This document shows positions 17,624-27,164 of a stretch of 64,000 nt of DNA, in pieces. Under the pieces are notes generated by a model. The model saw only the letters and a list, made by a program, of their open reading frames with translations, did no database searches and had not been told where the DNA came from. Each line of letters begins with the position of its first letter. Position 1 is the stretch's first letter. A program made the position numbers and the translations under genes. Origin of the DNA: Streptomyces paludis (GTDB lineage: Bacteria; Actinomycetota; Actinomycetes; Streptomycetales; Streptomycetaceae); assembly GCF_003344965.1 (NCBI RefSeq), contig NZ_CP031194.1, forward strand, positions 2,790,001 through 2,854,000. The letters are read 5' to 3'.

Positions 17624-19642
17624 TCACGCTCCGGCGGTTCGCGCGATGAGTACGGCGGCGATCGCCAGGACGACGGAGCCGGCGAGCAGGACGCTCAGAT
17701 AGGTCTGCACATTGCCGGTCTGCGCGCGGCGCACGGCCGCGCCGAGCCCGCGTGCCCCCGCGCCCGCGCCGTGTACGTAGGTGTCGATGACCTCGCGGTC
17801 GAGGAAGCGGACCAGCCGGGCCGCCGCCAGCACGGGGCGTACGAACAGGCGGTCGTAGAGGGCGTCGAGGTGGAAGCCGGCCGCCGCGTGACGGTGGAGC
17901 GGGCCCAGCAGGACCCGGCCGGGGTCGGCCGGGTCGGGGGCCGCCGCGGTCGCGGGTCCGTACATCCGGGTGTGGGCCTCCATCGCCGCGACCTCGGCGA
18001 GGGCGGGTTCGGCGTCGGGGTGGGCGGCGACGGCGCCCATGGGGGTGCGGGCGGCCAGGGCCGTGGTGTGGCGCCAGCAGCCGTAGGTGATCAGGCCGCC
18101 GACGAGCGCGGCGCCCGTGCCGAGCACGGAGGTGGTGAGGTTCGGGGCGAGGCTGTGGCCGTCGAACCAGCCGGGGAGACGTCCGGCGGTCAGACCGAGC
18201 GCGAGGGAGGGTACGGCGAGCACCCAGAGCACGGTGTTCATGGCGAGCGGCTGTCTGCCGTGGTCGGGGGCCTCGGCTCCGTGCCCGCGGAAGGCCAGCA
18301 GCCAGAGACGGGTGGCGTAGGCGGCGGTGAGGAGGGCGGTGAGCAGACCGGCGACGAGCACGGTCCAGCCGGCCGCGCCCGGGGCGGTGGTGCCGGTCGC
18401 GCCGAGGGCCGTGTGCTCGGCGGCGACCAGCACGGATTCCTTGGAGAAGAAGCCGGCGAAGGGCGGGATGGCGGCCAGCGCCAGCAGGGCGACGGTCATC
18501 GTCCAGTAGGCGTCGGGGATACGGCCGGGCAGTCCGCGCAGCCGGGACATCGTGGCGAGCGAGTTGGTGCCGGCGGCGTGGATGACCACACCGGCGCCCA
18601 GGAAGAGGAGGGCCTTGAACGCACCGTGCGAGACGAGATGGAAGACGGCCGCGCCCCGGTCGCCCACCGCCAGGGCGCCCGACATGTAGCCGAGCTGACC
18701 GATGGTCGAGTAGGCGAGGACCCGTTTGATGTCGTCCTGGGCGAGGGCGGCGAGCGCCGAGCCGACCGCGGTGACCGCGGCCAGCGCCGCCAGCACGACC
18801 AGGGCCGCCGCCGAGGCGGCGAAGACGGGAAGGAGCCGGGCGACGAAGTAGATACCGGCGGCGACCATCGTGGCGGCGTGGATCAGCGCGGAGACGGGCG
18901 TCGGGCCCGCCATCGCGTCGGGCAGCCAGGTGTGCAGCGGGAACTGCGCGGACTTGCCCGCCACCCCCGCGAGCAGCAGCAGCGCGACCGGCGTGGGGTG
19001 GTCGAGGCCGCCCTCGGCGACGGTCTTCAGGATGCCGTTGATCCGGAACGTACCAGCGGCGGAGGCGAGGGCGAACAGCCCGATGAGGAAGGGGACATCA
19101 CCGAGCTTGGTGACCAGGAACGCCTTGAGGGAGGCCGCGCGGGCCTCGGGGGTCTCCCAGTAGTGGCCCACGAGGAAGTACGAGCAGATGCCCATGATCT
19201 CCCAGCCGACCAGCAGCACCATCAGGTCGCCGGAGTAGACGACGAGCAGCATCGCGGAGGTGAAGAGGGAGACCAGAGCGGCGTACGAGGGGTAGCGCGC
19301 GTCGCCGCGCAGATACCCCGTCGAGTAGATCTGCACACAGGTCGCGACAACGCCCACCAGGACGGCGACGAGCGCGGCGAAGCCGTCGATGTGGAGCGCG
19401 AGGTCGATGGGGACCGAGCCGGTCGGGGTGAGCCGGGTCGAGGCGTCCAGCGGCGCCGTGCCGTCACCCGCGCCCCCGCCCTGGCGCACGGCCACCACGA
19501 CGGCGAACGCGGCGGCGGCCAGGGTCGGCAGCACGGCCAGCGGGCGGACGAACCCGGGGGCGGTGCGGCCGAGCAGCAGCCCGGCGACGGCGCCCAGGAA
19601 CGGCAGGAGGGGGACCAGGACGGCGAGGGTCGTGGTGGTCAC
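17624..19642 (-). CDS. nuoL2: Complex I subunit L, second copy
   Basis: NuoL2 (672 residues) is the distal proton-pumping subunit with the long lateral helix. It contains [55 protein letters not shown], and [18 protein letters not shown]. At 672 residues it is about 40 longer than NuoL of the canonical operon. The last part includes the lateral helix region and a final membrane anchor ([16 protein letters not shown]). Its GTG overlaps the nuoK2 stop (GTGA), so it is translationally coupled. Confidence 0.94.
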   Translation of the reverse strand: MTTTTLAVLVPLLPFLGAVAGLLLGRTAPGFVRPLAVLPTLAAAAFAVVVAVRQGGGAGDGTAPLDASTRLTPTGSVPIDLALHIDGFAALVAVLVGVVATCVQIYSTGYLRGDARYPSYAALVSLFTSAMLLVVYSGDLMVLLVGWEIMGICSYFLVGHYWETPEARAASLKAFLVTKLGDVPFLIGLFALASAAGTFRINGILKTVAEGGLDHPTPVALLLLAGVAGKSAQFPLHTWLPDAMAGPTPVSALIHAATMVAAGIYFVARLLPVFAASAAALVVLAALAAVTAVGSALAALAQDDIKRVLAYSTIGQLGYMSGALAVGDRGAAVFHLVSHGAFKALLFLGAGVVIHAAGTNSLATMSRLRGLPGRIPDAYWTMTVALLALAAIPPFAGFFSKESVLVAAEHTALGATGTTAPGAAGWTVLVAGLLTALLTAAYATRLWLLAFRGHGAEAPDHGRQPLAMNTVLWVLAVPSLALGLTAGRLPGWFDGHSLAPNLTTSVLGTGAALVGGLITYGCWRHTTALAARTPMGAVAAHPDAEPALAEVAAMEAHTRMYGPATAAAPDPADPGRVLLGPLHRHAAAGFHLDALYDRLFVRPVLAAARLVRFLDREVIDTYVHGAGAGARGLGAAVRRAQTGNVQTYLSVLLAGSVVLAIAAVLIARTAGA

Positions 19643-20016
19643 GCGGTGGCCTCGGCCTTCTTCTCCGCTGCCGGAGCGTCGGGGTCCGCCGGGTCGTCGG
19701 CGCCGGCCGGGCCCTCGGCGGTGTCGCGGAGCCGGTCGATGTCCGCGGTGCCGCGGTTGCGGTAGACCATCAGGACGATCGCCAGCCCGATGCCGATCTC
19801 GGCGGCGGCGATGGCGATGACGAAGAGAGTGAGGGACTGTCCGGCGTGCAGCTCGTCGCGGAGCCACACGTCGAAGGCGACGAGGTTGAGGTTGACGGCG
19901 TTGAGCATCAGCTCGACGGACATCAGGACGAGGATCGCGTTGCGGCGGGCGAGCACCCCGTACAGCCCGACGCAGAACAGGAGGGCCGCCAGCACGGCGG
20001 GATAGGCGAGATGCAT
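19639..20016 (-). CDS. nuoK2: Complex I subunit K, second copy
   Basis: NuoK2 (125 residues) is the three-helix antiporter-like subunit: [40 protein letters not shown] with the conserved buried Glu, and [23 protein letters not shown] with the second Glu. The usual NuoK is about 100 residues. The extra end is an Asp/Ala/Pro/Lys-rich cytoplasmic tail ([20 protein letters not shown]). Its start overlaps the nuoJ2 stop (TGATG). Confidence 0.94.
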   Translation of the reverse strand: MHLAYPAVLAALLFCVGLYGVLARRNAILVLMSVELMLNAVNLNLVAFDVWLRDELHAGQSLTLFVIAIAAAEIGIGLAIVLMVYRNRGTADIDRLRDTAEGPAGADDPADPDAPAAEKKAEATA

Positions 20017-20672
20017 CAGCGCCGCTCCTCGCGGTCCGTGGGGCCCTTGGGATCCTTGCGGACCTCGGGCCCCTTGCGGACCTCGCGGTCCTTGCGGTCC
20101 TTGCGGTACAGGACGATCGCGCCGACGAGCGCCGCGAGCAGCAGCACGGACAGCGCCTCGAAGGGCAGCACCCAGTTCCGGAACAGGAACTGCCCGGTGA
20201 CCTCGGTGGAGCCCTGCACCGGTCCGTCCAGGTCGATCCACGTCGTCCGGAACGCGTCGACGACCACCCAGACCAGACAGCCGGCGGCGACCACGGCCAC
20301 CCCGAGGGCGACCGGGCGGTTCTCCCCGTCGGCGTCCGGGGAGCGGCCGATGGGCGCCCTGGTCAGCATCAGCCCGAAGAGCAGGAGGACCACCACGGAA
20401 CCGACATAGATGAGGACCTGCACCCAGGCGATGAACTCCGCCGTCAGCAGCAGATACTCGACGGCCAGCCCGCCGAGCGCCACCACCAGCCAGAGGGCGG
20501 CGTGCACCAGCTGCTTCGTCGTGACGGTCACGAGGGCCGCGCCGAGGGTCAGCAGTCCGACGAGTACGAAGGCGATCTCGACGCCGGTCGGGGAGAGAAA
20601 GCCAGGCCCGGTGGCGGCCATGGTCAGAGGCGCCGTCAGGGGTGTCGTCACGGCTGCCGTCAGGAAGGTCAC
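20016..20672 (-). CDS. nuoJ2: Complex I subunit J, second copy
   Basis: NuoJ2 (218 residues) has five predicted helices, including the pi-bulge helix region [19 protein letters not shown]. After the last helix comes a very charged tail with short repeats ([22 protein letters not shown]), built from repeated CCTTGCGGACCTCG-type units at 20057-20110. The GTG at 20672 overlaps the nuoI2 stop (GTGA). Confidence 0.92.
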   Translation of the reverse strand: MTFLTAAVTTPLTAPLTMAATGPGFLSPTGVEIAFVLVGLLTLGAALVTVTTKQLVHAALWLVVALGGLAVEYLLLTAEFIAWVQVLIYVGSVVVLLLFGLMLTRAPIGRSPDADGENRPVALGVAVVAAGCLVWVVVDAFRTTWIDLDGPVQGSTEVTGQFLFRNWVLPFEALSVLLLAALVGAIVLYRKDRKDREVRKGPEVRKDPKGPTDREERR

Positions 20673-21226
20673 TCGCCGCCCTCCTCGGCTGCTGCCGCCG
20701 CCGCTGCCGCCGCGAGCTTGTCGGCGGTCTTGCGGGCGGCGCCCAGCTCCTTCGGCTCCTCCGCGCCCGGGTCCAGCGCGGGCGGCGCGGGCACCGTCCA
20801 CATCCACTCGCGGAGCTTGTCCCGCTCGTGGGTGAGTTCGAGGATGTCCGTCTCCGCGTACTCGAACTCCGGTGACCAGAACAGCGCGTCGAAAGGACAG
20901 ACCTCGATACAGATCCCGCAGTACATGCAGAGCGAGAAGTCGATGGCGAACCGGTCCAGGACGTTACGGCTGCGCTCCCGCCCGCCGGGGGCCGCGGCCG
21001 GGACCGTCTCCTTGTGGGAGTCGATGTAGATGCACCAGTCGGGGCACTCACGGGCGCAGAGCATGCAGACCGTGCAGTTCTCCTCGAACAGGCCGATCAC
21101 CCCGCGCGTGCGGGGCGGCAGTTCGGGCTGCACCTCGGGGTACTGGGCGGTGACGGTCTTTCTCGTCATCGTCCGCAGGGTGACGGCCAGACCTTTGGCC
21201 AGGCCGGATCCGGGGATCGGGGACAT
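20669..21226 (-). CDS. nuoI2: Complex I subunit I (2x[4Fe-4S]), second copy
   Basis: NuoI2 (185 residues) is the ferredoxin-like subunit that carries clusters N6a and N6b. Both four-cysteine motifs are complete: [13 protein letters not shown] and [13 protein letters not shown]. The N-terminal amphipathic part ([16 protein letters not shown]) should lie on the membrane. A poly-Ala/Lys/Glu end ([19 protein letters not shown]) is additional. In a complex without NuoE/F/G this would be the natural entry point for electrons from ferredoxin. TGATG overlap with nuoH2. Confidence 0.94.
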   Translation of the reverse strand: MSPIPGSGLAKGLAVTLRTMTRKTVTAQYPEVQPELPPRTRGVIGLFEENCTVCMLCARECPDWCIYIDSHKETVPAAAPGGRERSRNVLDRFAIDFSLCMYCGICIEVCPFDALFWSPEFEYAETDILELTHERDKLREWMWTVPAPPALDPGAEEPKELGAARKTADKLAAAAAAAAAEEGGE

Positions 21227-22194
21227 CAGCTGATCGCCACCTTCACGATGCCGGTGAGCGCGATCTGCGCGAGGGCGAGGGGGACAAGGACGGTCCAGGC
21301 GAGTTTCTGGAGCTGGTCCTCGCGCAGCCGCGGATAGCTGACCCGCAGCCAGATCACGACGAACGCGAGGACGGCGGTCTTCAGCAGCGTCCAGACCCAG
21401 CCGGCGCTGTCGGGGCCGAACGGGCCGTGCCAGCCGCCGAGGAAGAGGACGGTGGTCAGCGCGCACAGCACGACGATGCCCGCGTACTCGGCGAGCAGGA
21501 ACAGCGCGAAGCGCAGCCCCGTGTACTCGGTGTAGGCGCCGAAGATGATCTCGGAGTCGGCGACCGGCATGTCGAAGGGCGGGCGCTGGAGTTCGGCCAG
21601 CCCCGCGACGAAGAAGACCAGCGCGCCGACGATCTGCCAGGGCAGCCACCACCACTGGAACGCGTCGAGAATGCCCGGCAGCGAGACCGTCCCGGCCGCC
21701 ATGGCGACGGAGGCCGCGGCGAGCAGCATCGGCAGCTCGTACGCGAGGAGCTGGGCGGCGGTCCGCAGTCCGCCCAGGAGGGAGAACTTGTTGGCCGAGG
21801 CCCAGCCCGCCATGAGCGAGCCGAGCACCCCGACGCCCATCACCGCGAGCACGAAGAAGACGCCCGCGTCGACGGCCTGGCCGACCGCGCCCTCCCCCCG
21901 CCCGACCGGGATGACGAGCACGACCAGGAGGTACGGGAGGAGGGAGACGGCGGGGGCGAGCTGGAAGACACGGCGGTCGGCGCTGGCCGGGACCACGTCC
22001 TCCTTCTGCACGAACTTCACACCGTCCGCGACGAGCTGGGCCCAGCCGTGGAAACCGCCCGCGTGCATGGGGCCGAGCCGGCCCTGCATGTGCGCCATCA
22101 CCTTGTGCTCGGTCTGCCCGACCACGAGCGGGACCACCATGAACACGGCGAAGACGATGAGCAGCCTGAGGGCGACGTCGAGCACGTCGTTCAC
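21226..22194 (-). CDS. nuoH2: Complex I subunit H, second copy
   Basis: NuoH2 (322 residues) is the membrane subunit that forms the quinone tunnel and the link between peripheral and membrane arms. It has [64 protein letters not shown], and [26 protein letters not shown]. It is much shorter than NuoH of the canonical operon (466 residues), mainly because that copy has a long C-terminal extension. Its GTG overlaps the nuoC2 stop directly, so no NuoD gene or remnant lies between. Confidence 0.94.
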   Translation of the reverse strand: MNDVLDVALRLLIVFAVFMVVPLVVGQTEHKVMAHMQGRLGPMHAGGFHGWAQLVADGVKFVQKEDVVPASADRRVFQLAPAVSLLPYLLVVLVIPVGRGEGAVGQAVDAGVFFVLAVMGVGVLGSLMAGWASANKFSLLGGLRTAAQLLAYELPMLLAAASVAMAAGTVSLPGILDAFQWWWLPWQIVGALVFFVAGLAELQRPPFDMPVADSEIIFGAYTEYTGLRFALFLLAEYAGIVVLCALTTVLFLGGWHGPFGPDSAGWVWTLLKTAVLAFVVIWLRVSYPRLREDQLQKLAWTVLVPLALAQIALTGIVKVAIS

Positions 22195-23081
22195 GCGTCT
22201 CCTTCGGGACGGTCGCGGTCGGGTTCGGGTGCGGGCCTGGATTCCGGCGTGGGCTCAGGTGCGGGTGCCGGTGCGGGCTTGGATTCCGGCGCGGGCTCGG
22301 ATGAGGGCACGGGCTCGCGCCACGGTGCGTCCGCGGTGGGCTTCGCCGCCGGCCGCTGGCTCGCCGAGCCCGCCGAGACGCTGCGCGACCGCCGTACCGG
22401 ACGGTCACCGCCCGCGCCCGCCGGACCCGCGCCACCCGCCGCCGCGCCTGCCGCACCCGCCGTGCGGGCCCCGCGCGCCGGGCGGGCCGGGGCGGGTGGC
22501 AGCTGGCCCTTGAGCGGACCCCACTCGTTCGGGTCGGGCACACCGGGCGGCAGCATCTGGCGCCGCTTCGGGCCGCCGTGCCCGGCCGCCGCCTCGCCCG
22601 GCTCCTTCGCGCCCGGCCACGCCTTGGCCACCCGGGCCGCGAGGACGAAGTCCTTGCGCAGCGGATGGCCCTCGAACTCCTCGGGGAGCAGAAGGTGGAC
22701 CAGGTTCGGATGGCCGGTGAAGGTGACGCCGAACATCTCGTACGTCTCCCGCTCGTGCCAGCCGGCGCCCGCGTACACGCCGATGGCGGTCGGCAGGACG
22801 GCCGCGTCGTGCGGCACGGTCGTACGGACGAGGAGGCGCCGCACCCGGCCCCGCTCCAGCGCGGCGACATGGGCGCCGACGCGGAAGCTGGTGCCCGGTT
22901 CGTCGACGGCGCTCAGCCAGTCGAAGTAGGTGCAGTCCAGCCCGTCGCGGGCGGTCTCCAGAGCGGCGAGCCAGCCGGCGGCCGGGACGTCGACGGTGAG
23001 CAGACCGTGGGCGAGTTCGGCCGTGGCGTCCGGGCCGAAGATCTCGGTGACGGCGTCCGGGAGCCGGTCGTACGCGCTCAC
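22191..23081 (-). CDS. nuoC2: Complex I subunit C with Pro/Glu/Ala-rich tail, second copy
   Basis: NuoC2 (296 residues) has a normal NuoC domain up to about residue 155, ending in the family signature [27 protein letters not shown] and [10 protein letters not shown]. The remaining 140 residues are low-complexity Pro/Ala/Glu/Arg sequence, partly built from a direct repeat (22231-22256 and 22273-22298, 26 bases each). In many bacteria NuoC is followed by, or fused to, NuoD. Here the tail takes the place where NuoD would be and shows no NuoD motif such as GPQHPSTHG. The gene overlaps nuoB2 and nuoH2 by four bases each. Confidence 0.88.
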   Translation of the reverse strand: MSAYDRLPDAVTEIFGPDATAELAHGLLTVDVPAAGWLAALETARDGLDCTYFDWLSAVDEPGTSFRVGAHVAALERGRVRRLLVRTTVPHDAAVLPTAIGVYAGAGWHERETYEMFGVTFTGHPNLVHLLLPEEFEGHPLRKDFVLAARVAKAWPGAKEPGEAAAGHGGPKRRQMLPPGVPDPNEWGPLKGQLPPAPARPARGARTAGAAGAAAGGAGPAGAGGDRPVRRSRSVSAGSASQRPAAKPTADAPWREPVPSSEPAPESKPAPAPAPEPTPESRPAPEPDRDRPEGDA

Positions 23082-23722
23082 GCGCCCCCCTCCCCCGGCG
23101 CCGGGACCCCCGGGGCCCCCGGCGTCGGCGGCGGCGCGACAAGGCCGCTGCTCAGCGCGGCGGCCGAGGGCCGGCCGGCCGTCGCGTACCGCTCACCGAG
23201 CGACTCGCGGGCGATCTTCTCCTGAAGCTTGAGAATGCCCTGGAGCAGCGCCTCGGGACGCGGCGGGCAGCCCGGTACGTAGACATCGACCGGGATGATC
23301 TGGTCGACGCCCTTCGTCACCGAGTAGGAGTCCCAGTACGGGCCGCCGCAGTTGGAGCAGGCGCCGAAGGAGATCACGTACTTCGGCTCGGGCATCTGCT
23401 CGTACAGCCGCTTGACCGCGGGCGCCATCTTGTCCGTGACGGTGCCGGAGACGACCATCAGATCGGCCTGGCGCGGTCCCGGGGCGAAGGGGATGACGCC
23501 CAGCCGGATGAAGTCGTGCCGGGCCATGGACGCGGCGATGAACTCGATCGCGCAGCAGGCGAGTCCGAAGTTGAAGACCCAGAGGCTGTAGCGGCGGCCC
23601 CAGTTGAGGATCACCTTCATCGGCTCGGGGGCCAGCCGCGAGAGCACACCGAGCTTCGGCTCGGGAAGTGCTACAGGCGCGCTGCGCGCGGGAGTCGTGC
23701 CGGTCTCGGGAGTCACGTCCAT
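23078..23722 (-). CDS. nuoB2: Complex I subunit B (N2 cluster), second copy
   Basis: NuoB2 (214 residues) carries the terminal cluster N2 that reduces quinone. All four cysteine ligands are present: the tandem pair in GLACCAIEF, one in [15 protein letters not shown], and one in [14 protein letters not shown] Pro/Gly-rich end ([17 protein letters not shown]) extends beyond the family. NuoB normally forms the quinone pocket together with NuoD, which this operon lacks. The ATG at 23722 lies inside the end of nuoA2 (10-base overlap). Confidence 0.94.
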   Translation of the reverse strand: MDVTPETGTTPARSAPVALPEPKLGVLSRLAPEPMKVILNWGRRYSLWVFNFGLACCAIEFIAASMARHDFIRLGVIPFAPGPRQADLMVVSGTVTDKMAPAVKRLYEQMPEPKYVISFGACSNCGGPYWDSYSVTKGVDQIIPVDVYVPGCPPRPEALLQGILKLQEKIARESLGERYATAGRPSAAALSSGLVAPPPTPGAPGVPAPGEGGA

Positions 23723-24105
23723 TCCAGGACGCCCTTCTTCCATGCGTAGAGCAGTCCCACGGCGAGGAAACCGAGGAAGACGAACATCTCGACCAGCGTC
23801 GTGGCGCCATATCCCGGGGCCGCGAAAATCGTCGCCCATGGGAAAAGGAAGATCGAGTCGACCGCGAAGATCACATAAAGGAACGCGTAGACGTAGTAGC
23901 GGACCTGGGTGTGCGCCCAGCCCTCGCCCACGGGGTCGACACCGCATTCGTACGTGAGCAGCTTCTCCGGCGTCGGCACCACCGGCCGCAGCAGACGTCC
24001 CGCTCCGAAGGCCACGGCGACGAAGAGCGCCCCGACGACCGCGAGCAGTCCGACGACCGCGTAGCCCTGGAAGTAGTCCGACGCGAGAACGGTCGGTTGC
24101 GACAC
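23713..24105 (-). CDS. nuoA2: Complex I subunit A, second copy
   Basis: NuoA2 (130 residues) is a three-helix subunit next to the quinone tunnel. It shows [25 protein letters not shown], the loop cysteine in [41 protein letters not shown], and a last helix [21 protein letters not shown]. It is the first gene of nuo2, which is transcribed away from the sensor kinases. The leader carries an array of 11-bp repeats. Confidence 0.94.
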   Translation of the reverse strand: MSQPTVLASDYFQGYAVVGLLAVVGALFVAVAFGAGRLLRPVVPTPEKLLTYECGVDPVGEGWAHTQVRYYVYAFLYVIFAVDSIFLFPWATIFAAPGYGATTLVEMFVFLGFLAVGLLYAWKKGVLEWT

Positions 24106-24126
24106 GCCCGCCCCTCGCTCCCTGAC

Positions 24127-24170
24127 CTCGTATGGACCTCGTACGGACCCTGTATGGACCGTGTATCGAC
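24127..24170. repeat. Four tandem 11-bp repeats in the nuo2 leader
   Basis: Read on the plus strand the units are CTCGTATGGAC, CTCGTACGGAC, CCTGTATGGAC and CGTGTATCGAC, each 11 bases and directly adjoining. They lie 21-65 bases upstream of the nuoA2 start, probably inside the transcribed leader. A similar TGTACGGAC recurs at about 24194. One helical turn per unit suggests a protein-binding array on one face of the DNA. Confidence 0.75.
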
Positions 24171-24204
24171 TTCATCGGCTTCTTCGACGACTTGTACGGA
24201 CGGG

Positions 24205-24232
24205 AGTCTAGGCCCTGTTAAAGAGCCGGTAA
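24205..24232 (-). promoter_or_regulatory. Possible nuo2 promoter
   Basis: On the minus strand TTACCG (24227-24232) and TAGACT (24205-24210) are 16 bases apart. The second box agrees well with the streptomycete -10 consensus; the first is a poor -35. The predicted start would place the 11-bp repeats in the 5' leader. Confidence 0.4.
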
Positions 24233-24379
24233 GCAGTCGCGTCCGAGGTAATGGGCGGTCGCGCGTGGCACAGGGGGGATATCCCTACTCCGTCACCACC
24301 GAGCCACCCCATGGCGCCCGGCCCGCGCCGCAGGGCACGCTGGGGCTCCATGACCATGCCGTAGTCCGGGAGCAAGCCC

Positions 24380-25582
24380 GTGAGCAGCACCCCCTCCGCC
24401 CAAGCAGCCGCCGCGGCGGCGCCCACGACCGACGACGGCCGGCCGCCGCCCGCGCGCTTCGGCTACGACCGGCACACCTGGCGGGAGATCGCGTTCCTGC
24501 TGACGAATTTCCCCGTCGCGCTGATCGGTTTCCTTTACGCGGTGACGACGGTGTCCACCGGGGTGTCCCTTTCGGTCACCGTGATCGGTCTGCCGTGGCT
24601 CGTCGTCGGGCTGAGCGGCGCGCGCTGGCTCGGCCGCCAGGAGCGGGCGCGGGCGCGCGCGCTGCTGGGGGTACGGATCGACGAGCCGAGCCCGCTGTAC
24701 CGGCGCAAGGAGAGCACGCTCGGCCGGATCTGGACGGGCCTGCGGGATCCGGTGGCCTGGCGGACCATGCTGTACGGGTTCATCAGACTGCCCTGGGGCG
24801 TGGCGACGTTCGCGGTCACGCTGGTGGGGCTGCTCGTCCTCTGGCCCGTCCTGCCGTTCGTGGTGCGGGCGCTGACCAATGCGGACCGGGCGATGGTGCG
24901 CGGGCTGCTGTCGCCGTCCGACGAGCTGGAGCGGCGGATCGCGGAGCTGGAGTCGGACCGGGGGGTGGTCGTGGACACGGCGGCGGCCGATCTGCGCCGT
25001 ATCGAACGCGATCTGCACGACGGCGCCCAGGCCCGGCTGGTCGCGCTCGCGATGGGCCTCGGCCTGGCGAAGGAGAAGCTGCTGGAGGACCCGGAGGCCG
25101 CGGCCCTCATGGTCGACGAGGCCCACGGCGAGGTGAAGCTCGCCCTCCAGGAGCTGCGCGACCTCGCCCGCGGCATCCACCCGGCCGTCCTCACCGACCG
25201 CGGCCTCGACGCGGCGCTCTCCTCCGTCGCCTCGCGCTGCACGGTCCCGGTGAAGGTGACGGTGGATCTGCCCGCCCGGCCGGCGGCGGCGATCGAGGGC
25301 ATCGCGTACTTCACCGTCTCCGAGCTGCTCCAGAACGTCAGCAAGCACAGTGGGGCGCGGATGGCGTCCGTCGATGTGTGGCGGACGGAGCAGCGGCTGC
25401 TGATCCAGGTACGGGACGACGGGCGCGGCGGCGCGCGGATGGACGGCGGTACGGGGATGGCGGGGCTGTCGGAGCGGCTGGGCGCGGTCGACGGGCTGTT
25501 CGTCCTGGACTCCCCGCCGGGCGGGCCGACGACGGTGACGGCGGAGCTGCCGTGGCGGGAGCGGGAGCGGGAGCGCGCCTGA
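24380..25582 (+). CDS. Sensor histidine kinase (HisKA_3), copy 1
   Basis: This 400-residue membrane kinase has a sensor-type N-terminal region with two pairs of hydrophobic segments (about residues 38-80 and 130-165), a HisKA_3 dimerisation domain with the phospho-acceptor His213 in ERDLHDGAQARLVALAM, and an HATPase domain (SELLQNVSKHS, VRDDGRGGA, GTGMAGLSERL). It resembles the NarX/DesK-like class. It is divergent from nuo2 and followed by a close relative and one response regulator. The C-terminal half is nearly identical to copy 2. The GTG at 24380 has GGGAG upstream. The signal is unknown. Confidence 0.9.
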   Translation: MSSTPSAQAAAAAAPTTDDGRPPPARFGYDRHTWREIAFLLTNFPVALIGFLYAVTTVSTGVSLSVTVIGLPWLVVGLSGARWLGRQERARARALLGVRIDEPSPLYRRKESTLGRIWTGLRDPVAWRTMLYGFIRLPWGVATFAVTLVGLLVLWPVLPFVVRALTNADRAMVRGLLSPSDELERRIAELESDRGVVVDTAAADLRRIERDLHDGAQARLVALAMGLGLAKEKLLEDPEAAALMVDEAHGEVKLALQELRDLARGIHPAVLTDRGLDAALSSVASRCTVPVKVTVDLPARPAAAIEGIAYFTVSELLQNVSKHSGARMASVDVWRTEQRLLIQVRDDGRGGARMDGGTGMAGLSERLGAVDGLFVLDSPPGGPTTVTAELPWRERERERA

Positions 25583-25738
25583 CCGTCCGTCCCCTGTACG
25601 CGCCGTACGGGGGAAAACCCCCGGCGAAGAGGGCGACCGTCCTCATGGTGCGGGCCCGCCCGGCCGCCGCACCATGGACGGACACGGACGCCACACCGCC
25701 CGCCCACGCCACCCGCTCCCAGATCGGACGAGACACCG

Positions 25739-27052
25739 ATGGCCACGGATCACGGATCGCAGCCGCGCCCCCGCCTCCCCCTGCCGCCCGCGCTGCGCGC
25801 GCCGTTCGGGGGCCGCGCCTGGCGCGAGTTCGGCTATGTGCTGCTCAGCCTGCCGATCAGCGTCGTGCTCTTCGCGTACGCGATCACGATGGTCTCCCTC
25901 GGGACCGGGCTGCTCGTCACGTTCCTCGGGGTGCCCGTGCTGGCGCTGGCGCTCGTCGGCTGCCGGGGCATCGGCGCGCTGGAGCGGGCGCGGGCCCGGG
26001 CGCTGCTGGGGGTCGAGATAGCGGAGCCGGAGCCGGTCCGTGCCCGTACGGAGGAGAAGGGGCTGCTGCCGTGGATCGGCGCGGTCCTGAAGAGCGGGGT
26101 GTCCTGGCGCCATCTGGTGTACGCGGTACTGCACTTCCCGTGGGCGGTGTGCGCGTTCGTGGTCGCGGTGACGTTCTGGGTCACGAGCTGGGGGCTGCTC
26201 CTCTATCCGCTGTGGTACCCGCAGCGGAGCGATGCGACGGGGTTCGTGCTCTTCGCGGACACCCGGGGGCACCGGTTCTATCTGGACAGCCCGTTCGAGA
26301 TCGCGGCCGTCACCGCCGTCGGGCTGGTCGCCGTCATGGCCTGCCCGTGGCTGGTCCGGGGCCTCACGGCGGTGGACCGGCTGATGGTCACCGGGCTGCT
26401 CGGGCCCTCGCGGCTGGCCGGCCGGGTCGCGGAGCTGGAGTCGGACCGGGGGGTGGTCGTGGACACGGCGGCGGCCGATCTGCGCCGTATCGAACGCGAT
26501 CTGCACGACGGCGCCCAGGCCCGGCTGGTCGCGCTCGCCATGGATCTGGGGCTGGCGAAGGAGAAGCTGCCGGCGGACCCGGAGGCGGCAGCGCGCATGG
26601 TCGACGAGGCCCACGGCGAGGTGAAGGTGGCTCTCCAGGAGCTGCGCGACCTCGCCCGGGGCATCCACCCGGCCGTCCTCACCGACCGCGGCCTCGACGC
26701 GGCGCTCTCCTCCGTCGCGTCCCGCTGCGCGGTCCCGGTGAAGGTGACGGTGGATCTGCCCGCCCGGCCGGCTGCGGCGATCGAGGGCATCGCGTACTTC
26801 ACCGTCTCCGAGCTGCTCCAGAACATCAGCAAGCACGCGCGGGCGACCCGGGCGGCGGTGGAGGTGTGGCAGACGCGGGACCGGCTGATGATCCAGGTCA
26901 CGGACGACGGCCGGGGCGGCGCGGACCCGGCGACGGGCAGCGGGCTGGCCGGGCTGACGGAGCGGCTGGGCGCGGTCGACGGGGTGCTGGTCGTGGACTC
27001 CCCGCCCGGCGGGCCGACGACGGTGACGGCGGAGCTGCCCTGGCGCGGCTGA
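25739..27052 (+). CDS. Sensor histidine kinase (HisKA_3), copy 2
   Basis: This 437-residue kinase has the same layout as copy 1: two hydrophobic pairs, HisKA_3 with acceptor His256 in ERDLHDGAQ, and HATPase (SELLQNISKHA, VTDDGRGGA, GSGLAGLTERL). Between the membrane pairs it has an extra segment (SWGLLLYPLWYPQRSDATGFVLFADTRGHRFYL) missing from copy 1, which could sense a different signal. The two kinase genes share long nearly identical stretches, including 112 exact bases, so they arose by tandem duplication. It lies 156 bases after copy 1 and 112 before the response regulator. Confidence 0.9.
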   Translation: MATDHGSQPRPRLPLPPALRAPFGGRAWREFGYVLLSLPISVVLFAYAITMVSLGTGLLVTFLGVPVLALALVGCRGIGALERARARALLGVEIAEPEPVRARTEEKGLLPWIGAVLKSGVSWRHLVYAVLHFPWAVCAFVVAVTFWVTSWGLLLYPLWYPQRSDATGFVLFADTRGHRFYLDSPFEIAAVTAVGLVAVMACPWLVRGLTAVDRLMVTGLLGPSRLAGRVAELESDRGVVVDTAAADLRRIERDLHDGAQARLVALAMDLGLAKEKLPADPEAAARMVDEAHGEVKVALQELRDLARGIHPAVLTDRGLDAALSSVASRCAVPVKVTVDLPARPAAAIEGIAYFTVSELLQNISKHARATRAAVEVWQTRDRLMIQVTDDGRGGADPATGSGLAGLTERLGAVDGVLVVDSPPGGPTTVTAELPWRG

Positions 27053-27164
27053 TCCGCGCGGCGGGCGGGTCCCGTGCCTCTGGAGGGGGGCGGAGTGGTC
27101 CGAATCCTGGGATGCTGGTGGGACCAGGGGCGCGACAGACTTCGGCAGTGGGGGATTCGGATCC

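Noticed and set aside
17348..19765. Plus-strand reading frame of about 805 codons opposite nuoL2
   Set aside because: Same reason: the opposite strand encodes a recognisable NuoL with conserved motifs, and the frame's product is compositionally biased.
22187..22200. Search for a nuoD remnant between nuoC2 and nuoH2
   Set aside because: The two genes overlap as GTGA, leaving no space for a remnant, and the NuoC2 tail has no NuoD motif.
22201..22330. Repeats in the NuoC2 tail as a possible CRISPR-like array
   Set aside because: Only two imperfect units lie inside a coding frame and encode Pro/Glu-rich protein; there are no unique spacers and no cas genes.
24939..26538. Long repeats in the two kinase genes as ends of a mobile element
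   Set aside because: The repeats lie within matching coding domains of both proteins with no transposase or terminal inverted repeats, so tandem gene duplication explains them.
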